Shown: piece after piece, positions 5,773-9,469 of the stretch | Position numbering within the stretch: the first letter of the stretch is position 1 | Layout: each line of letters starts with the position of its first letter | Assembly (NCBI GenBank): GCA_030637805.1 | Contig: DAOWFV010000191.1 | Coordinates: 1 to 9,469, forward strand | From: Acidobacteriota bacterium | GTDB taxonomy: Bacteria > Acidobacteriota > Thermoanaerobaculia > Thermoanaerobaculales > Sulfomarinibacteraceae | Direction: 5' to 3' | Length of the DNA: 9,469 nucleotides | Translations under genes and position numbers: made by a program | The notes under the pieces: generated by a model | The model's database searches: none | Seen by the model: the letters and a program-made list of their open reading frames with translations, nothing else | Told to the model about the DNA's origin: nothing

Positions 5773-8700
5773 GAGCGCCGGCGGCCCGCGCTGCGGTCCT
5801 CGCGACGATCCTCACCCTGTCGCTGCCGGTTTCGGCGGGGTGGTGGGAGGTGTGGCGCGAAGATATGCGCTTCGAGCTCGGGGCGGCCCGGGATCAAGCC
5901 CTTGCAGCCGTTGCCGAGAATCCGTCGAGCGCCGATGCGATTGCCGCCGCCATGTGGTGGCTTACCAATATCGAGAATCTGCCGGCACCGGAGGAGATCC
6001 TTTCGGTCTCCGAGAACGGCCGCGACCCGGAGCTCGGCTTCGTTCTTGGTCTTATCGAAACCAGGCTGAGGTCCGAGGCGCCGGCGAGCGTTCTCAAGAC
6101 GGCCGAGCTGGCGGGGCCGTTCGGAGTTTTCAGCTCCCTCGACCTGGAGCGTGACGTGGTGCCGCCGGACGATGGATTGCCGCCGTCTGGAACCCGGTGG
6201 CTGAATCAGGGCGCCGCCTTCCGGCTCACCGTGCGAAACCCGGATGGGCGTCATTCCCCGCCCCTGTCCATGGCCGTCGACGGGGTTTATCTGATGGCCT
6301 GGAACCTGGATGTCGCCGAAGATGTCACCGGTTGGCTTGTGGTGGAAGCCCAGGGCGGCTACAACCTCGAGGTTGACGGACGGGCGGAGGACCGGCGTCG
6401 GGATTGCGGGCTCGAGGATCCCGAGACGAACTGGTACCGCATTCGCCTCACCCAAGGCGCACATCGGCTGCGGGTGGAGCTGGCCTCTCCTGACGTACCT
6501 GGCGTGAGGGTGACCCTGCTCGATGATCGAGGTGGTTCACTGGCGGGCGTGAAGGCCACCGAACGGCCCTCCCATGTCTGGATGGCGTCGAAGGTGGATT
6601 GGTCATTGCCTCCGGCTGAGGCGGAGCTCTCGAGACGCCTCGAAGACGGCGGGGGATCGACGGCGGAGATGCTGTTGGCGGCGCAGTTGGCGCGGGGACG
6701 CGGCGATCCCATTGCGGAGTACGGTTGGATCGAGCGCGCCCGCGCCGAAGATCCAGACAACCCGTGGGCCGACTTGGCCCTCGCCCGTCACCAATTTCTG
6801 GTAATCGGGGGTAACCATGGCGCCGAATCCTCCCGTCGCACGGCGCAGCTCCTACGGGAGGCGGCCTCGATTCCGGGATCACAGCTCTTCGAACGAGCTG
6901 TGGCCGTGCGCGAGGGCCGCGCCGAGGACGCCGAACGCCTCCTCGATAATTTGATGAAGAGCAATGGAGATGATGTGCGGATCCTCCGCATCTGGGTTCG
7001 GGAGGCGGTGCGACGGGGGTGGGCCAGGGAAGCCGAGGAGGGACTGGCCCGGCTCGAAACGGCGCTTCCGGACTCGCTCAGCGTCACGGGGCTCCGCCTC
7101 GAGGTCCTGGCGTCTCTCGAGCGCTGGCGCGAGCGCGAGATGCTGCTCCGCGCACTCGCGTCGGCAACACCGGTCGAGTCCCGTTGGATCGGTCAACTGG
7201 GTTCGAGCTGTCTCGTGAGTGAGGCGGTTGCGGCCGCTCAAACAATGCTCGGGGAGATTGATGATCCTGACTTCGATGTTCAGCTGGTGCGGCTCCATCT
7301 CGAGAACGGCGACCTCACAGCAGCACGGGTGGAGCTCGAACGTGCGCGGACGCGGTGGGGAGATCTTCCGATCTTCGATGAGCTGACGCTGGTCTCGGCC
7401 GGCGGCGACCCCGAAGCGATGCAGCGAGCGGTCGCCGGCGCGCTCGAGCGCGACCCGTCGAATTTACAGCTCCTGACCCTGTCGTGGCGCCTGGGGCAGG
7501 TCCCGTTCTATGCTCCTTTCCAGGTCGAGGCGAGGGCGTTTGCCGCGGAGTACCGTGATCTTGGAGCGGACGTCGATGCGGTGCTCCTCCTCGACCAAGC
7601 TGTGGAACGGATCTTCCCCGACGGCTCGAGCCTTTACTACTATCACGGGTTGACCCGGGCCAACACACCGGTCGGGGTGCGTCGCGCATCGGTACTGCAA
7701 CCCCTGCCCAATGCATATCTGCTCAAGGTGAGGGTCCTCAAGCCGGACGGCCGACAGGTTGTGCCGAGTGAGCTCAGACCAGGCGGAGGGGTGATCACCC
7801 TGAATGATGTCAAGCCTGGAGATCTGGTGGAAGAGGAGTACGTGGCGCGGGTTGCAGCCACCGGTGCAACCCGCGATGGGCATTTGCCTCCATACATCTA
7901 TCGATTTGCCGATCCCAATCGAGCGTTCGGCCTTTCCGAGTACGTGTTGCTGGTTCCGCCCGAGATCGACCTGCAGGTGGACGGCAACTTCGAAGGCCTG
8001 GAGCGCAGCGAGCAGGAGTGGCAGGGCCTTCGCATGCTCAATTGGCGCGCGGAGCGCGTGCCGCCGATGCCGACCGAGCCTTTCGCTCCGCCCGCTCAGG
8101 ATCTGATGCCGTGGTTGAACTACGGGTTCGGGGTTACCTGGCAGGACGTCGGCGACGCGGTTCGTGACAGGGTTTTACCGGTGCTGCGATTGTCACCCGA
8201 ACTGCGTGAATGGAGCCGCCCGCTGCTCGAGGGCGAAACGGCAGAGGAGCAACTGCGGGCCCTCGTGATTGCGCTGATCGACACGGTCGAGGCAGGCGGC
8301 GGAGAGCTCTCCGTTGGCACAGCCGCCGGCGACAGCTTTCGACGCCGGCGAGGGAACCGTCTCGGCATCCTCGCTGCGGTCCTGGCCGACGCGGGCTGGG
8401 AGGTCGATCTGGTGCTGACGCGCGCGTGGACCGAACGCGGTCACCGCCTCCGGGTGCCGACGCTGGACGCTTTTCCGGCCGCTCTACTGCGGCTCGAGAG
8501 TGGAGACGACGAGCTCTGGGTCGATATTCGGGAGGAGAACCGAGGCGTCAACCACATCAACCCGATCTTTCAGGGCGCCGACGGTCTGGTGTTGCCGCTG
8601 ACCCGCCCGCGCGCGCCGGTCACCCTGATCGACGAGCTGCCCACCTTCCCCAACCCCGACCTCGAGGAGACGGTCAAGGTCCGTGCCGAGATCTCCGCGG

Positions 8701-9290
8701 AGGGTGACGCTCGAATCGAGTTTCTAATGCCCCTGCGCGGCGCCCAGGCCGACCGGCTTCTCGAACGGGTGGAGGGCGTACCGGTGGATCAGGAGGGGAT
8801 GTTCTACCGGCAGCTGGCAGTGAGTCTCTTTGCGGGAGCCAGTGCCGTCGAGGGGAACATAGATCGCAGTCCTGACGGCGCGGTGATTCACCTCGAGATG
8901 CTGGTTCGCGGTGCCTGTGACGCCGAGGGAGGGGAGCTGGTGTGCCGAAGCCTGGTGCTTTCCCACCCGCTGGTGCCCGTACTGGCATCGTTGCCAGAAC
9001 GTACCTACCCGCTGGTTCTGAGAGTGCCGATTGAACGCCGGCTCGAGCTCGATCTCGTCCCTGCACCGGGCTGGGAGCCGGCGCGCCGTGCGCCTCGACG
9101 CCTCGAGGCAGAGTGGGGGTCGGTCGACGAGGACCTCGACGATGAGGCCGGGTCTCACCGATCGGTGCTGCACATCGTGCTTCCTGCGCAAACGGTGGCG
9201 ACCGAGAACTACCCCGCCTTCGCACGCTTCTGCCAAGCTGTCGACGAGCTCACCACCCGGCCCCCGCGGTTGCGGCCAATCGGAGACTGA
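5769..9290 (+). CDS. Exported DUF3857/transglutaminase-like paralogue lacking catalytic Cys and His
   Basis: The 1173-residue product starts at a GTG and has a signal peptide (basic Arg2 and Arg7, hydrophobic core, likely cleavage after VSA at residue 23). It has the same order of parts as the upstream protein: a beta-sandwich-like region at about 120-255 (YNLEVDG, then GAHRLRVEL), TPR-like helices at about 280-590, a DUF3857-type region from about 600 to 770, a transglutaminase-like fold at about 800-925 and a beta-rich tail. Aligned by eye, the catalytic Cys position is Arg861 in RRRRGNRLGILAAVLADAG and the His position is Pro903 in AFPAALLRL. The Asp is kept as Asp919 in LWVDI. The segment just before the Cys position is also shortened. 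Cysteine-type catalysis is therefore unlikely, and a binding, scaffolding or regulatory role beside the active paralogue is inferred. Cys1050 and Cys1059 could form a disulfide in the exported protein. The frame is long and intact with normal codon use, so this is not a decaying gene. Confidence 0.87.
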   Translation: MRAPAARAAVLATILTLSLPVSAGWWEVWREDMRFELGAARDQALAAVAENPSSADAIAAAMWWLTNIENLPAPEEILSVSENGRDPELGFVLGLIETRLRSEAPASVLKTAELAGPFGVFSSLDLERDVVPPDDGLPPSGTRWLNQGAAFRLTVRNPDGRHSPPLSMAVDGVYLMAWNLDVAEDVTGWLVVEAQGGYNLEVDGRAEDRRRDCGLEDPETNWYRIRLTQGAHRLRVELASPDVPGVRVTLLDDRGGSLAGVKATERPSHVWMASKVDWSLPPAEAELSRRLEDGGGSTAEMLLAAQLARGRGDPIAEYGWIERARAEDPDNPWADLALARHQFLVIGGNHGAESSRRTAQLLREAASIPGSQLFERAVAVREGRAEDAERLLDNLMKSNGDDVRILRIWVREAVRRGWAREAEEGLARLETALPDSLSVTGLRLEVLASLERWREREMLLRALASATPVESRWIGQLGSSCLVSEAVAAAQTMLGEIDDPDFDVQLVRLHLENGDLTAARVELERARTRWGDLPIFDELTLVSAGGDPEAMQRAVAGALERDPSNLQLLTLSWRLGQVPFYAPFQVEARAFAAEYRDLGADVDAVLLLDQAVERIFPDGSSLYYYHGLTRANTPVGVRRASVLQPLPNAYLLKVRVLKPDGRQVVPSELRPGGGVITLNDVKPGDLVEEEYVARVAATGATRDGHLPPYIYRFADPNRAFGLSEYVLLVPPEIDLQVDGNFEGLERSEQEWQGLRMLNWRAERVPPMPTEPFAPPAQDLMPWLNYGFGVTWQDVGDAVRDRVLPVLRLSPELREWSRPLLEGETAEEQLRALVIALIDTVEAGGGELSVGTAAGDSFRRRRGNRLGILAAVLADAGWEVDLVLTRAWTERGHRLRVPTLDAFPAALLRLESGDDELWVDIREENRGVNHINPIFQGADGLVLPLTRPRAPVTLIDELPTFPNPDLEETVKVRAEISAEGDARIEFLMPLRGAQADRLLERVEGVPVDQEGMFYRQLAVSLFAGASAVEGNIDRSPDGAVIHLEMLVRGACDAEGGELVCRSLVLSHPLVPVLASLPERTYPLVLRVPIERRLELDLVPAPGWEPARRAPRRLEAEWGSVDEDLDDEAGSHRSVLHIVLPAQTVATENYPAFARFCQAVDELTTRPPRLRPIGD

Positions 9291-9351
9291 TGGTTCTCCT
9301 TACTGCCACGACCCGCCCGCATTTCCAGTAATCAGCAGATAGTGGAGCCAC

Positions 9352-9387
9352 ATTGAACACCCGTGCACGAATGGATGCGTGTTGAAT
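9352..9387. repeat. Imperfect 36-bp dyad
   Basis: The arms ATTGAACACCCGTGCA (9352-9367) and TGGATGCGTGTTGAAT (9372-9387) are inverted copies at 12 of 16 positions around a short centre. It directly abuts the first REP-like unit and may belong to the same composite repeat. It could help form an RNA structure at the 3' end of the operon, but it has no U-tract. Confidence 0.45.
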
Positions 9388-9412
9388 GGGAGGGGATAAA
9401 CCCCTCCCCTAC
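9388..9412 (-). repeat. REP-like palindromic unit, first copy
   Basis: A perfect 8-bp stem (GGGAGGGG at 9388-9395, CCCCTCCC at 9401-9408) encloses the loop ATAAA, followed by CTAC. Read on the minus strand, the unit begins GTAGGGG and contains GTTTAT. Palindromic GC-rich units of this kind are common as dispersed extragenic repeats and can protect mRNA 3' ends or weaken transcription. No T-run follows on either strand, so a standard terminator is not supported. Confidence 0.65.
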
Positions 9413-9422
9413 AAAGGATACC

Positions 9423-9447
9423 GTAGGGGGGGAGTTTATATGCGCCC
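9423..9447 (+). repeat. REP-like palindromic unit, second inverted copy
   Basis: This unit begins GTAGGGG, contains GTTTAT and ends CCC. It matches the reverse complement of 9388-9412 at 19 of 25 positions. It lies 10 bp from the first unit in the opposite orientation, like the paired REP units of BIME-type elements. Its own palindrome has decayed, so the pair probably arose by duplication of a dispersed repeat rather than as a simple hairpin. Confidence 0.55.
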
Positions 9448-9453
9448 GTTTTT

Positions 9454-9468
9454 CTGCGGGTTTCGCAG
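9454..9468. repeat. Small hairpin at the window edge
   Basis: CTGCG (9454-9458) and CGCAG (9464-9468) form a perfect 5-bp stem around GGTTT. A T-run (9449-9453) precedes it, so on the minus strand the stem is followed by a run of five A's in the non-template sequence, not by U's. It may be the start of a further repeat unit cut by the window end. Confidence 0.35.
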
Positions 9469-9469
9469 G

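Larger units (their letters stand above)
9291..9469. other. Non-coding tail after the transglutaminase-like gene pair
   Basis: No convincing gene is seen here up to the window end. The first 60 bases hold no clear rho-independent terminator. From 9352 onwards the stretch is a series of inverted repeats, listed separately. A frame that continues past 9290 in another phase is only the shadow of the upstream gene. Confidence 0.6.

Noticed and set aside
5313..6464. Minus-strand frame of 383 residues spanning the junction of the two large genes
   Set aside because: It covers the 3' end of one real gene and the 5' end of the next in antisense, and its composition changes abruptly part-way. No domain is recognisable.
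9388..9412. Rho-independent terminator for the transglutaminase-like gene pair
   Set aside because: The stem is strong but no T-run follows on either strand, so a REP-like repeat is the better description.

Overview
This GC-rich window has four intact protein-coding genes in two divergent pairs and several unusual non-coding repeats. The two large exported proteins have signal peptides and periplasmic-type domains, so the host is probably a diderm (Gram-negative-type) bacterium. GC-rich genes, tandem giant DUF3857/transglutaminase-like proteins and AT-rich heptad repeats between genes would fit Acidobacteriota or a similar uncultured lineage. That placement is a guess, because no marker gene is present.

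Left part (1-2133, minus strand). Reading leftwards, an HDHD3/REG-2-like HAD-superfamily protein gene (2133-1384) is followed by a single-domain mannose-1-phosphate guanylyltransferase gene (1258-185), which makes GDP-mannose. Both genes end inside AT-rich 7-bp repeat arrays. Each array is one arm of an inverted-repeat element: element 1 at 15-187 and element 2 at 1316-1402. The stop codons of both genes, and the last five sense codons of the HAD gene, lie in repeat units. The spacer of element 1 may hold a decayed coding 3' end.

Right part (2134-9290, plus strand). A short divergent intergenic region carries a possible sigma70-type promoter. It is followed by two adjacent, translationally coupled genes of nearly equal length (1178 and 1173 residues). 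Both encode a signal peptide, a beta-sandwich-like region, TPR-like helices, a DUF3857-type region, a transglutaminase-like core and a beta-rich C-terminal part. The first keeps the Cys-His-Asp catalytic triad. In the second the Cys and His positions are Arg and Pro while the Asp remains, so it looks like a pseudoenzyme. The two probably work together outside the cytoplasm as an active/inactive pair; their substrate is unknown.

Right edge (9291-9469). This non-coding stretch has an imperfect dyad, then two related 25-bp REP-like units in opposite orientation, then a small hairpin at the window end. There is no tRNA, rRNA, CRISPR array or recognisable transposase. The best candidates for something undescribed are the heptad inverted elements at gene 3' ends and the active/pseudoenzyme transglutaminase pair.
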